A stretch of 64,000 nucleotides of DNA from Nonomuraea candida (GTDB lineage Bacteria > Actinomycetota > Actinomycetes > Streptosporangiales > Streptosporangiaceae). The notes below the pieces were generated by a model. That model searched no databases. It saw only the letters and a list, made by a program, of their open reading frames with translations, and was not told the DNA's origin. The stretch covers positions 1-64,000 of the forward strand of contig NZ_JOAG01000026.1 in the NCBI RefSeq assembly GCF_000725485.1, in the 5' to 3' direction. Positions 6,775 through 15,636 of this stretch are shown here, in pieces (the first letter of the stretch is position 1; the number at the start of each line of letters is the position of its first letter). The position numbers and the translations under genes are program-made.

Positions 6775-8492
6775 ACAGAGTCCCCTGCATGGAGGCCGTG
6801 GTCAAGGTGCTGGAGTCGGAGGGCGTCGACACCGTCTTCGGCATCCCCGGCGCGGCCATCCTGCCGCTCTACGCCGCGCTCCGGAACAGCTCGATCCGGC
6901 ACATCACCGTGCGGCACGAGGAGGGCGGCACCCACGCGGCCGACGGCTGGGCCAGGGTCACCGGCAACGTCGGCGTCTGCATCGGCACCTCGGGGCCGGC
7001 CGGCACCAACATGATCACCGGCCTCTACACCGCGCTGGCCGACTCGATCCCGATCATCTGCGTCACCGGCCAGGCCATGACCTCCAAGCTGCACCAGGAG
7101 GCCTTCCAGGCGGTGGACATCGTGGAGATCGCCCGCCCGGTGACCAAGTGGGCCGTGCAGCTCAAGGAGCCGGCCCAGGCGCCGTGGGTGTTCAGGGAGG
7201 CGTTCCGGATCGCCCGCTCGGGACGGCCGGGGCCGGTCCTCATCGACCTGCCGATCGACGTCCAGCGCGGATCGTGCCGCTACGACCCGGAGCTGGACGC
7301 GCCGCTGCCCGTCGAGGTGCCCAGCCCGCTGCCCAGGGCCGTGCGGGCGGCCATGGACCTGCTGGAGGAGGCCAGGCGGCCGATCATCCTGGCCGGCGGC
7401 GGCGTGATCATCGCCGACGCGTGCGACGAGCTGCGCGCGCTGGCCGAGCACCTCCAGGTGCCGGTGCAGGTGACGCTCATGGGCAAGGGCGCCTTCCCCG
7501 AGGACCACCCCCTCTTCGCCGGGATGGCCGGCATCCAGACGCAGACGCGGTGGGGCAACGCCGCGTTCCTGGCCAGCGACCTGGTCCTGGCCGTGGGCGC
7601 GCGCTTCGGCGACCGGCACACCGGCGACCTCGACGTCTACCGGCGCGGCCGCACGTTCGTGCACGTGGACATCGACCCCCTGCAGCTCGGCCGGGTCTTC
7701 GAGCCCGACCTCGGCGTCGTCGGCCACGCCCGCGCCGTGCTGGGCGACCTGCGCGACGAGGCGCGCCGCCGCGGCGGGCCGCGGCGGCCCGGCAAGTGGG
7801 TGGCCAAGGTGGGCGAGCTGCGCGGCACGATGGCGCGCCGCGACGACTTCGACGACGTGCCGATCAAGCCGCCCAGGGTGTTCAAGGAGATCAACGAGTA
7901 CTTCCCCAGGGACACGACGTTCGTCACCGCGATCGGGCTCTACCAGATCTGGTCGGGGCAGTTCCAGACGACGTACCTGCCGCGCCGCTACCTGGTGTGC
8001 GGGCAGGCGGGACCGCTGGGCTGGGAGGTGCCGGCCGCCATGGGCGTCAAGCTCGCCCACCCCGAGCGGCAGGTCGTGGCCGTGGTCGGCGACTACTCCT
8101 TCCAGTTCCTGATGGAGGAGGTGGCGGTGGCGGCGCAGTACCGGGTGCCGTTCGTCATCGTCATGATCAACAACGAGTACCTGGGGCTCATCAGGCAGGC
8201 GGAGCTCCCGTACGACATGAACTACGCCGTGGACCTGCACTACGGGGAGGGCGGCATCGACCATGTCAAGGCCATGGAGGCGTTCGGCTGCCCGGCGCGC
8301 CGGGTGGAGCTGCCCGGAGACCTGCGCGACGCGCTGGCCTGGGCGAGCGCCGAGGCGGCGGCCAAGCGGCTGCCGGTGCTGGTGGAGGTGATGGTGGAGC
8401 GCGAGGCGAACGCCGCCATGGGGTCCTCGCTGGAGGCGATCACCGAGTACGAGCCGCTGCCCGAGCTGATCACCGCCGACTGGTCCGACTGA
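6771..8492 (+). CDS. gcl: glyoxylate carboligase-like ThDP enzyme
   Basis: A 573-aa thiamine-diphosphate enzyme with the full three-domain Gcl architecture. Recognisable blocks are FGIPGAAILPLYAALR, GTSGPAGTNMITGLY, CGQAGPLGWEVPAAMG, and the ThDP/Mg motif GDYSFQFLMEEV..NNEYLGLIRQAE. Gcl condenses two glyoxylates to tartronate semialdehyde plus CO2. The start is a GTG overlapping the glxR stop. Residue 50 is Glu (RHEEGGTH) at the position where E. coli Gcl has the unusual Val51; Glu is the standard residue of most ThDP enzymes. The rest matches Gcl far better than acetolactate synthase or oxalyl-CoA decarboxylase. Its natural reaction may therefore be slower, broader or slightly different. Confidence 0.85.
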   Translation: MNRVPCMEAVVKVLESEGVDTVFGIPGAAILPLYAALRNSSIRHITVRHEEGGTHAADGWARVTGNVGVCIGTSGPAGTNMITGLYTALADSIPIICVTGQAMTSKLHQEAFQAVDIVEIARPVTKWAVQLKEPAQAPWVFREAFRIARSGRPGPVLIDLPIDVQRGSCRYDPELDAPLPVEVPSPLPRAVRAAMDLLEEARRPIILAGGGVIIADACDELRALAEHLQVPVQVTLMGKGAFPEDHPLFAGMAGIQTQTRWGNAAFLASDLVLAVGARFGDRHTGDLDVYRRGRTFVHVDIDPLQLGRVFEPDLGVVGHARAVLGDLRDEARRRGGPRRPGKWVAKVGELRGTMARRDDFDDVPIKPPRVFKEINEYFPRDTTFVTAIGLYQIWSGQFQTTYLPRRYLVCGQAGPLGWEVPAAMGVKLAHPERQVVAVVGDYSFQFLMEEVAVAAQYRVPFVIVMINNEYLGLIRQAELPYDMNYAVDLHYGEGGIDHVKAMEAFGCPARRVELPGDLRDALAWASAEAAAKRLPVLVEVMVEREANAAMGSSLEAITEYEPLPELITADWSD

Positions 8493-8514
8493 CCCCCCGA
8501 TGGAGGAGGAGCGT

Positions 8515-10044
8515 ATGCAGCTCAAGCCGGGCACGTCCTGGCGGGACGCCTACCAGCGCTGCTGCGAGGCGGCCCCCGAGGCCTTCCACGACGACCGGGT
8601 GCTCAACCACTGGGGCGGCATCTGGCACCGCGACGGGCGACCGGTGCCCGGCTTCTCCCCGCTGGACGGCACCGCCATCGCGGGTCCGCCCCGGCTCGAC
8701 CGGGCGGGGGCGGGCCGCGCCGTGGCCGGCGCGGTGGAGGAGCACCGGCGCTGGCGCCACACGCCGCTCGCCGAGCGCAAGGCCATGGTCTCGGCGGCCG
8801 TGGAGTCGATGGCCGCCCACCGCGACCTGCTGGCCCTGCTGCTGGTCTGGGAGATCGGCAAGCCGTGGAAGACGGCCCGCGCCGACGTGGACCGCTGCCT
8901 GGACGGCGTGCGCTGGTACGTGGCGGAGATCGACCGCATGGTCGAGGGCCGGGCGCCGCTGCCCGGCCCGGTCAGCAACATCGCGAGCTGGAACTATCCG
9001 ATGAGCGTGCTCATGCACGCCATGCTCGTGCAGGCGCTGGCCGGCAACGCGGTGATCGCAAAGACGCCCACCGACGGCGGATTGTGCTGCCTGACCCTGG
9101 CCTGCGCCCTGGCGGTGCGGGAAGGGCTGCCGTTCACGCTGGTCAGCGGGGGAGGGGCGGAGCTGTCACCGGTGCTGGTCGGCTCGGGCTCGCTGGGCTG
9201 CGTGTCGTTCGTGGGCGGCAGGGACGCCGGCGCGAAGGTGGCCACCTCGCTGGCCGACCTCGGGCGGCGGCACGTGCTGGAACAGGAGGGCCTCAACTGC
9301 TGGGGCGTGTGGGAGTACGGCGACTGGGACCTGCTCGCCCGGCAGATCCGCGCCTCCTTCGACTACGGCAAGCAGCGCTGCACCGCCTACCCGCGCTTCG
9401 TCGTGCAGCGCTCGCGCTTCCACGACTTCCTGGCGGCCTACCTGGAGGCGGTGGGCTCGCTGCGCTTCGGGCATCCGCTGGCCGTGGCGCGGCCCGGCGA
9501 TCCGCTGCCGGAGCTGGACTTCGGCCCGCTGATCAACGCCTCGAAGGCCAAGGAGCTGGCCGACCAGGTGGACGAGGCCGTGGCGCGGGGCGGCGTGCCG
9601 GTGCACCGGGCGTCCCTCGACTCCGGACACTTCCTGCCCGGTCAGGATATTTCCGCGTACTTTGCTCCGACGGCCCTGCTCAACCCGCCGCCCTCCTCAC
9701 CCCTGCACCACGCCGAGCCGTTCGGCCCCGTGGACACCATCGTGCTGGTGGACACGGAGGCTGAGCTGCTGGCCGCCATGAACGCCAGCAACGGCGCCCT
9801 GGTGGCCACGCTGTCGTGCGAGGAGGAGGAGACCTTCCGCCGGCTGGCCCCGGAGGTGCGGGCGTTCAAGGTGGGCCACAACAGGCCGCGCTCGCGCGGG
9901 GACCGCGAGGAGTTGTTCGGCGGGCTCGGCGCGTCGTGGCGCGGCGCGTTCGTCGGCGGCGAGCTGCTGGTGCGCGCCGCCACCACCGGCCCGGACGGCG
10001 AACGCCTCCCGGGCAACTTCCCGAGCTACACGCTCCTGCCGTAG
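8515..10044 (+). CDS. divergent aldehyde dehydrogenase-superfamily protein
   Basis: A 509-aa member of the NAD(P)-dependent aldehyde dehydrogenase superfamily. The cofactor region has IASWNYPM and VIAKTPTDGG, followed by SFVGG. The presumed general base is E256 (HVLEQEGLN) and the nucleophile C289 (YGKQRCTAYPRF); the 33-residue spacing is near the family norm. GGAGGAG (8503-8509) fixes the start at 8515 rather than the ATG at 8500. It is the last gene of the sucCD-hyi-glxR-gcl operon. Usual ALDH blocks are altered (EQEG for ELGG, KQRC for GQxC), so the substrate is not obvious. A CoA-dependent reductase role, oxalyl-CoA to glyoxylate, would complete the operon logically but is inference. Confidence 0.75.
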   Translation: MQLKPGTSWRDAYQRCCEAAPEAFHDDRVLNHWGGIWHRDGRPVPGFSPLDGTAIAGPPRLDRAGAGRAVAGAVEEHRRWRHTPLAERKAMVSAAVESMAAHRDLLALLLVWEIGKPWKTARADVDRCLDGVRWYVAEIDRMVEGRAPLPGPVSNIASWNYPMSVLMHAMLVQALAGNAVIAKTPTDGGLCCLTLACALAVREGLPFTLVSGGGAELSPVLVGSGSLGCVSFVGGRDAGAKVATSLADLGRRHVLEQEGLNCWGVWEYGDWDLLARQIRASFDYGKQRCTAYPRFVVQRSRFHDFLAAYLEAVGSLRFGHPLAVARPGDPLPELDFGPLINASKAKELADQVDEAVARGGVPVHRASLDSGHFLPGQDISAYFAPTALLNPPPSSPLHHAEPFGPVDTIVLVDTEAELLAAMNASNGALVATLSCEEEETFRRLAPEVRAFKVGHNRPRSRGDREELFGGLGASWRGAFVGGELLVRAATTGPDGERLPGNFPSYTLLP

Positions 10045-10137
10045 CCCCGCCGCGGCGCGCCCCGACCGGGCCGCGCCGCCCTCGCGCGCACCGGCCTTCC
10101 GGGCGGGTGCGCCCGGACGGCGTGGAGGCGGATGCGC

Positions 10138-10485
10138 CTAGAAGGCGCCGAAGCGGGTCGCCGCCAGCAGGACCAGAAAGGTCAGCATGGCGACCCGCAA
10201 CACCTTGCCCGCCACGCCCAGCGACGGCCACGACAGGTAGGCCAGCCAGCCGACGAACGCCAGCACCGGCAGCACGGCCACGCCGCCCAGCGGGTTGGTC
10301 ACGGCGAACCCCGCCAGCAGCAGGACCACCAGCACGGCCGGCGCCACCCACCGGGGCACCTGCGTGAACAGGAACGTCATCGGCACCGCGCTGCGCGCCT
10401 CGACCGCCTTGCGCAGGCCGGTCGCGCCCGGCGTGAAGAACTGCTCGCCCTGGGGCTGCGGGCGGCGCTTGTTGTCAGGGGCCAC
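10138..10485 (-). CDS. small membrane protein, DUF6703-like
   Basis: A 115-aa protein with a basic N-terminus (NKRRPQPQGEQF), the segment LRKAVEARSAVPMTFL, and two or three hydrophobic segments separated by WLAYLSWPSLGVAGKVLRV. This pattern resembles the actinobacterial DUF6703 family, whose function is unknown. The start is a GTG at 10485; on the minus strand TAGGCT (10492-10497) ends six bases upstream, so the mRNA is probably leaderless. It is divergent from the ABM-domain gene, which has the same -10 element. Confidence 0.65.
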   Translation of the reverse strand: MAPDNKRRPQPQGEQFFTPGATGLRKAVEARSAVPMTFLFTQVPRWVAPAVLVVLLLAGFAVTNPLGGVAVLPVLAFVGWLAYLSWPSLGVAGKVLRVAMLTFLVLLAATRFGAF

Positions 10486-10491
10486 GCCCAG

Positions 10492-10537
10492 AGCCTACGG
10501 GAGTTCGGGCCACGCGTGGGGTGCGCGCCTTTAGGCT
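10492..10537. promoter_or_regulatory. divergent leaderless promoters
   Basis: TAGGCT occurs on the minus strand at 10492-10497 and on the plus strand at 10532-10537. Each lies six bases from a GTG start codon (10485 and 10544). This is the usual -10 placement for leaderless actinobacterial transcripts. Confidence 0.65.
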
Positions 10538-10543
10538 GGTCGG

Positions 10544-10831
10544 GTGCTCGCCGTGATCCGATACACCGTTCCAGAGTCCCAGTCCCAAGACTTCGTCAAG
10601 CAGGGCCACACCATCCTCGACACGTTCGCGACCCAGCCCGGCTACCTGCGGGGCAGGCTGGCCCGCTCGGTCGACGAGCCCAATCTGTGGGCGCTGGTCA
10701 CGGAATGGGAGGGCGCCGGGTTCTACCGAAGAGCGTTGTCGGCCGCCCGGATGGTGATGTATCCCCTGATGATCCTGATGCTCAACGAGCCCAGCGCGTA
10801 CGAGGACGTCTACACGCGGGACGGGGCGTAG
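10544..10831 (+). CDS. antibiotic-biosynthesis-monooxygenase (ABM) fold protein
   Basis: A 95-aa protein with the ferredoxin-like ABM pattern: a first strand (LAVIRYTVPE), helix (DFVKQGHTILDTFATQPGY), strand (LRGRLARSV), strand (LWALVTEWE) and a final helix. Such proteins act as small cofactor-free oxygenases or stress proteins, usually as dimers. The GTG start at 10544 sits six bases after TAGGCT, so it is probably leaderless. It stands alone upstream of glyS. No specific substrate can be inferred. Confidence 0.7.
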   Translation: MLAVIRYTVPESQSQDFVKQGHTILDTFATQPGYLRGRLARSVDEPNLWALVTEWEGAGFYRRALSAARMVMYPLMILMLNEPSAYEDVYTRDGA

Positions 10832-10924
10832 CATTACTCGCGCGCGAGAGCGGGGGCCCGTCCCCTAAGCTGGGATCTCACAATTTCCCTCGCCGACCTC
10901 CAGCCGGAAAGAGAATCAACCAAA

Positions 10925-12298
<1,374 letters not shown>

Positions 12299-12310
<12 letters not shown>

Positions 12311-12356
12311 CCGGTCCTGCCGAAGACCTGAACGACTGACCGGTCCTGCCGAAGAC
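12299..12356. repeat. 29-bp perfect tandem duplication at the glyS 3' end
   Basis: The unit starting CTGAACGACTGACCGGTCC occurs at 12299-12327 and again at 12328-12356 without mismatch. The first copy holds the last two glyS codons, the stop and the start of the spacer; the second copy leads into the terminator hairpin. Confidence 0.9.
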
Positions 12357-12386
12357 GGGCCGCCCCTTCGCGGGCGGCCCGTCTTC
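12351..12386. terminator. strong bidirectional terminator hairpin
   Basis: The arms GAAGACGGGCCGCCC (12351-12365) and GGGCGGCCCGTCTTC (12372-12386) pair perfectly over 15 bp with a 6-nt CTTCGC loop. It lies between the convergent glyS and the gene at 12413-12784. Confidence 0.85.
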
Positions 12387-12412
12387 TCATGTGCGGGGAA
12401 CCCGCCGCAGCG

Positions 12413-12784
12413 CTATCCCGCGCCGGTGGCGGACGCCTCGGGGCCGGCCGGCGCGCTGGGTGAGGCCGTGGCCGCGCTGCTCGACCCGGCATCCGGCGTG
12501 CTGCCCTTCGGGGTGCCCGAAGGGGTGCCCGTCGGGGCGCTCGGGCCGATCGACGGCGTCGTCGTGGGCTGGGCCGTGGCCGAGGGCGGCGTCGTCCCGG
12601 CGGCCGGCGTGGACGGCCGGCCGACCGACATGTACGCCAGCACCCCGATCGCGACGAACACCACCGACACCACCGCCGCGGCGCCGTAGCCGATCCTGCG
12701 TCTGAGACGCCTGCGCTGTTCCCGTCGCAGAGCCTCCTCGCGCCGCATGGCGGCGCGCCTGCGCTTCACCTTTCGCTGTGACAT
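12413..12784 (-). CDS. single-pass membrane protein with Ser/Thr/Pro-rich tail
   Basis: A 123-aa protein with a very basic N-terminus (MSQRKVKRRRAAMRREEALRR), one hydrophobic segment at about residues 31-52 (YGAAAVVSVVFVAIGVLAYM) and an extracytoplasmic tail rich in Ser, Thr, Pro, Ala and Gly. The positive N-terminus predicts N-in topology with the low-complexity tail outside. GGGAG lies six bases before the ATG at 12784. No known domain is visible. It is convergent with glyS and shares the terminator at 12351-12386. Confidence 0.6.
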   Translation of the reverse strand: MSQRKVKRRRAAMRREEALRREQRRRLRRRIGYGAAAVVSVVFVAIGVLAYMSVGRPSTPAAGTTPPSATAQPTTTPSIGPSAPTGTPSGTPKGSTPDAGSSSAATASPSAPAGPEASATGAG

Positions 12785-12905
12785 GGCTGCTCCCGAGTAC
12801 GGTCTCGGGCGTCACCATAAAAGGCGCCGCATAATGTCGATCTAAGGGCATGGAGTCCCGGCGGCGGGCGGCATATCGTCATGGTCTGTATGCCCGGCAC
12901 GCACC

Positions 12906-13081
12906 CCCGAAGCGCCTGAAACCCGAAGCGCCTGAAACCCGAAGCGCCTGAAACCCGAAGCGTCTGAGAAACCCGAAGCGCCTGAGAACCCGAAGCGCCT
13001 GAGAAAACGCGCCTGAGAAACACCCGGGGCACCCGCGAAGAACCCGGGGCGCCCGACGAAGGACCCGAAGCGCCTGAGAAG
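12906..13081. repeat. degenerate 16-19-bp tandem repeats
   Basis: Unit CCCGAAGCGCCTGAAA is repeated exactly three times (12906-12953). Three longer variants ending GAGAAA follow (12954-13007), then a partial copy, a CCCGGGGC-type interruption, and a last copy at 13064-13081. The array ends 16 bp before the start codon of the secreted hydrolase and contains that gene's AAAGGG ribosome-binding region just after it. No gene is evident in 12785-13096. Confidence 0.85.
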
Positions 13082-13096
13082 AAAGGGCGACCGCCC

Positions 13097-14419
13097 ATGC
13101 GTACCCGCCTCCCGGTCGTTCTCGCCGCCGCGCTGTGCGCGATCCTGTCCGTGCCCGCCGCGGCGGCGAGCCCCGACGTGCCCGACGACCAGCCCTTACC
13201 GGGCTACACCATCGACAACCCGCCGCTGACCCCCGCCGTCGTGCGCGGCGAGCCGAGCCGGGTGCACCAGGGCGTGCACCGGCACGCCGCCTTCCAGATC
13301 GAGGTGCCGCCGCGCTGGAACGGCGACCTGGTCATGTGGGCGCACGGCTACCGCGGCGACAGCCGGGTGCTCACCGTGGACCCGCCCGGCTACGGCCTGC
13401 GCCGGCGCCTGCTGGAGCAGGGCTACGCCTGGGCCGCCTCCTCCTACTACGCCAACGGCTACGACGTGCGGGCGGGCGTGCTCAGCACCCACGCGCTCAC
13501 CGAGCGCTTCGCCGACACCGTGGGCCGGCCGCGCCGGACGTACATCGCGGGCGTGTCCATGGGCGGTCACGTCACGGTCCGCTCGATCGAGCAGTACCCC
13601 GGCCGGTACGCCGCCGCGCTGCCGATGTGCGGGGCGATCGGCGACCACGAGCTGTTCGACTTCTTCCTGGACTATCAGCTCCTCGCGCAGGACCTGGCCG
13701 ACGTGCCCGCCTACCCGATCCCGGCCGACTACGCGACCTCGGTCGTGCCCCGGATCAAGGAGCGGCTGGGGCTGACCGGCGGGCCCGAGCCCACCGGCGA
13801 GCCGGGCAGGCAGTTCCGCTCCCTCGTCGTCAACCTCAGCGGCGGCGAGCGCCCGGGGGCCGCGGCGGCGTTCGCGTACTGGCAGGACTTCCTGTTCGGG
13901 CTGGCCGAGGCGGACGGCGGCGGCAGCCTGGCGGAGGAGCCCGGCAGGGTGGCGACCAACCGCGGCACCGTCTACCGGCCCGCCACGCCGGTGGACGTCA
14001 ACGCGAGCGTGCGGCGGGTGCCCCCCGCCGACCCCCGGGCCCGCCACACGCGGCGGCTGACCGAGGTGGCCTCCGTGTCCGGCAGGATCGAGGTGCCCGT
14101 CCTGACCCTGCACGACCTGGGCGACAACTTCGTGCCGTTCTCGATGGAGCAGCACTACCGGGCCGACGTGGCCCGGCACGGCCGCTCCCACCTGCTGGTG
14201 CAGCGGGTGATCCGGGCGGTCGGGCACTGCGAGTTCAGCCCCGCCGAGGCCGGCGCGGCGTGGGACGACCTCGTCCGCTGGCAGCGCACCGGGAAGCGGC
14301 CCGCCGGCGACGACGTGACGCGCCCCTCCGTGCTGGCCGACCCGGCCTACGGCTGCCGCTTCACCGACCCGTCGGCGTACGCGACCGGCACCCGCCCGCT
14401 GTTCGCGCGCTGCCCATGA
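13097..14419 (+). CDS. secreted alpha/beta hydrolase
   Basis: A 440-aa exported protein. Residues 1 to about 24 are a signal peptide (MRTRLPVVLAAALCAILSVP...AAAA). An alpha/beta hydrolase domain follows, with an oxyanion region WAHGYRG, nucleophile Ser154 (GVSMGGH), a probable acid Asp343 (LHDLGDNFVP) and catalytic His377 (GHCEFSP). Four or more cysteines suggest extracellular disulfides (CGAIGD, HCEF, YGCRF, FARCP). It is likely an esterase or peptidase-like hydrolase outside the cell; the substrate is not clear. The start has AAAGGG upstream and follows a tandem repeat array. It is monocistronic. Confidence 0.8.
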   Translation: MRTRLPVVLAAALCAILSVPAAAASPDVPDDQPLPGYTIDNPPLTPAVVRGEPSRVHQGVHRHAAFQIEVPPRWNGDLVMWAHGYRGDSRVLTVDPPGYGLRRRLLEQGYAWAASSYYANGYDVRAGVLSTHALTERFADTVGRPRRTYIAGVSMGGHVTVRSIEQYPGRYAAALPMCGAIGDHELFDFFLDYQLLAQDLADVPAYPIPADYATSVVPRIKERLGLTGGPEPTGEPGRQFRSLVVNLSGGERPGAAAAFAYWQDFLFGLAEADGGGSLAEEPGRVATNRGTVYRPATPVDVNASVRRVPPADPRARHTRRLTEVASVSGRIEVPVLTLHDLGDNFVPFSMEQHYRADVARHGRSHLLVQRVIRAVGHCEFSPAEAGAAWDDLVRWQRTGKRPAGDDVTRPSVLADPAYGCRFTDPSAYATGTRPLFARCP

Positions 14420-14509
14420 ACCGAAAAATCGTGTAAAGGCGACGGTTACGCAGGTTTTCGCGCTCCCTTGATGTCATTCGTGTACGCCAACACGAGGGAC
14501 GAGGAATCT

Positions 14510-14656
14510 ATGCGTGCATCACGTTTCGCACTAGTACTGCTCGCCGCCGGCGCGCTGCTCATGACCGGGAGCGCGGCGTTCGCCGACCCCGAGCCGAGCG
14601 CTCTTGAGCTGCGCGTGGTCGTGGACGACTGCCCGCACGGCAGCGTGCAGCCATGA
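14510..14656 (+). CDS. 48-aa secreted micropeptide at head of moxR operon
   Basis: MRASRFALVLLAAGALLMTG... is a clear signal peptide, with probable cleavage after AFA, leaving a peptide of about 23 residues starting DPEPSALELRVVVDDC. GAGGAA is spaced well from the ATG at 14510; a longer upstream frame has no such site. The stop overlaps the moxR start (ATGA), so the peptide is translationally coupled to the MoxR ATPase gene. It contains one cysteine in the mature part. No family is recognised. Confidence 0.55.
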   Translation: MRASRFALVLLAAGALLMTGSAAFADPEPSALELRVVVDDCPHGSVQP

Positions 14657-15636
14657 CCGACCCGGCCCTGCTCGAAAGGGCCCTGTTCGAGGTCAAGCGG
14701 GTGATCGTCGGGCAGGACCACATGGTCGAGCGGCTGCTCGTGGCGGTGCTCGCCAAGGGGCACTGCCTGCTCGAAGGCGTCCCCGGCATCGCCAAGACGC
14801 TGGCCGCCGAGACCATGGCCACGGTCGTCGGGGGCACGTTCTCCCGCATCCAGTTCACGCCGGACCTGGTGCCGTCCGACATCGTCGGCACCAGGATCTA
14901 CCGGCCCTCCACCGAGTCGTTCGACGTCGAGCTCGGTCCCGTCATGGTCAACCTGCTGCTCGCCGACGAGATCAACAGGGCGCCCGCGAAGGTGCAGTCC
15001 GCCCTGCTGGAGATCATGGCCGAGGGCCAGGTCAGCATCGGCGGCGTCACGTACGAGGTGCCGCGGCCCTTCCTGGTGCTGGCCACCCAGAACCCGATCG
15101 AGTCGGAGGGCGTCTACCACCTGCCCGAGGCGCAGCGTGACCGCTTCCTGATGAAGATCGACGTGGACTATCCCAGCGAATCGGAGGAGCTGGCGATCGT
15201 CTACCGCATGAGCGTGGACCCGCCCGCCCCCCAGAACGTCCTCGGCCCGGAGCAGGTCGTCGCGTTGCAGCGCCGGGCCGAGGAGGTCTTCGTGCACCAC
15301 GCGGTCGCCGAGTACGCCGTCCGCATCGTCTACGCCACCCGCGACCCCGAGCGGTACGGGGTGCCGGACGTGGGCCGGCTGCTGGCGTTCGGGGCCAGCC
15401 CCCGGGCCACGCTCGGCCTGCTGGCGGCCGGCCGGGCGCTGGCGCTCATGCGGGGGCGCGACTACGTGCTGCCGGAGGACGTACGGGACCTGGCGCACGA
15501 CGTCATGGCCCACCGGCTCGTGCTCTCCTTCGACGCGCTGGCCGACGGGGTGGCGCCCCGGCAGATCGTGGACCGGGTGCTGGCGGCCGTGCCGCTGCCC
15601 GTCATCGCCCCCCAGCAGCAGGAAGCGGTGGCATGA
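14653..15636 (+). CDS. MoxR-family AAA+ ATPase
   Basis: A 327-aa MoxR ATPase. Walker A is GVPGIAKTLAAE, the MoxR-specific segment IQFTPDLVPSDIVG follows, Walker B is LLLADEINRAPAK, sensor 1 is LATQNPIESEGVYHLPEAQ and the C-terminal lid domain contains GASPRATLGLLAAGRALAL. MoxR proteins act as chaperone-like ATPases with VWA partners, often in envelope stress or metal insertion. It overlaps the DUF58 gene downstream (ATGA), which is the usual MoxR-DUF58-VWA arrangement. Start ATG at 14653 overlaps the micropeptide stop. Confidence 0.92.
   Translation: MTDPALLERALFEVKRVIVGQDHMVERLLVAVLAKGHCLLEGVPGIAKTLAAETMATVVGGTFSRIQFTPDLVPSDIVGTRIYRPSTESFDVELGPVMVNLLLADEINRAPAKVQSALLEIMAEGQVSIGGVTYEVPRPFLVLATQNPIESEGVYHLPEAQRDRFLMKIDVDYPSESEELAIVYRMSVDPPAPQNVLGPEQVVALQRRAEEVFVHHAVAEYAVRIVYATRDPERYGVPDVGRLLAFGASPRATLGLLAAGRALALMRGRDYVLPEDVRDLAHDVMAHRLVLSFDALADGVAPRQIVDRVLAAVPLPVIAPQQQEAVA

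Noticed and set aside
6771..8492. Oxalyl-CoA decarboxylase
   Set aside because: The Glu at residue 50 and the context raised this, but the conserved blocks (GTSGPAGTNMITGLY, CGQAGPLGW, NNEYLGLIRQ) are those of glyoxylate carboligase.
10832..10924. T-box leader before glyS
   Set aside because: The gap is only 93 bp, with no specifier stem or T-box sequence.
12906..13081. CRISPR array
   Set aside because: Units are contiguous with no unique spacers and there are no cas genes.
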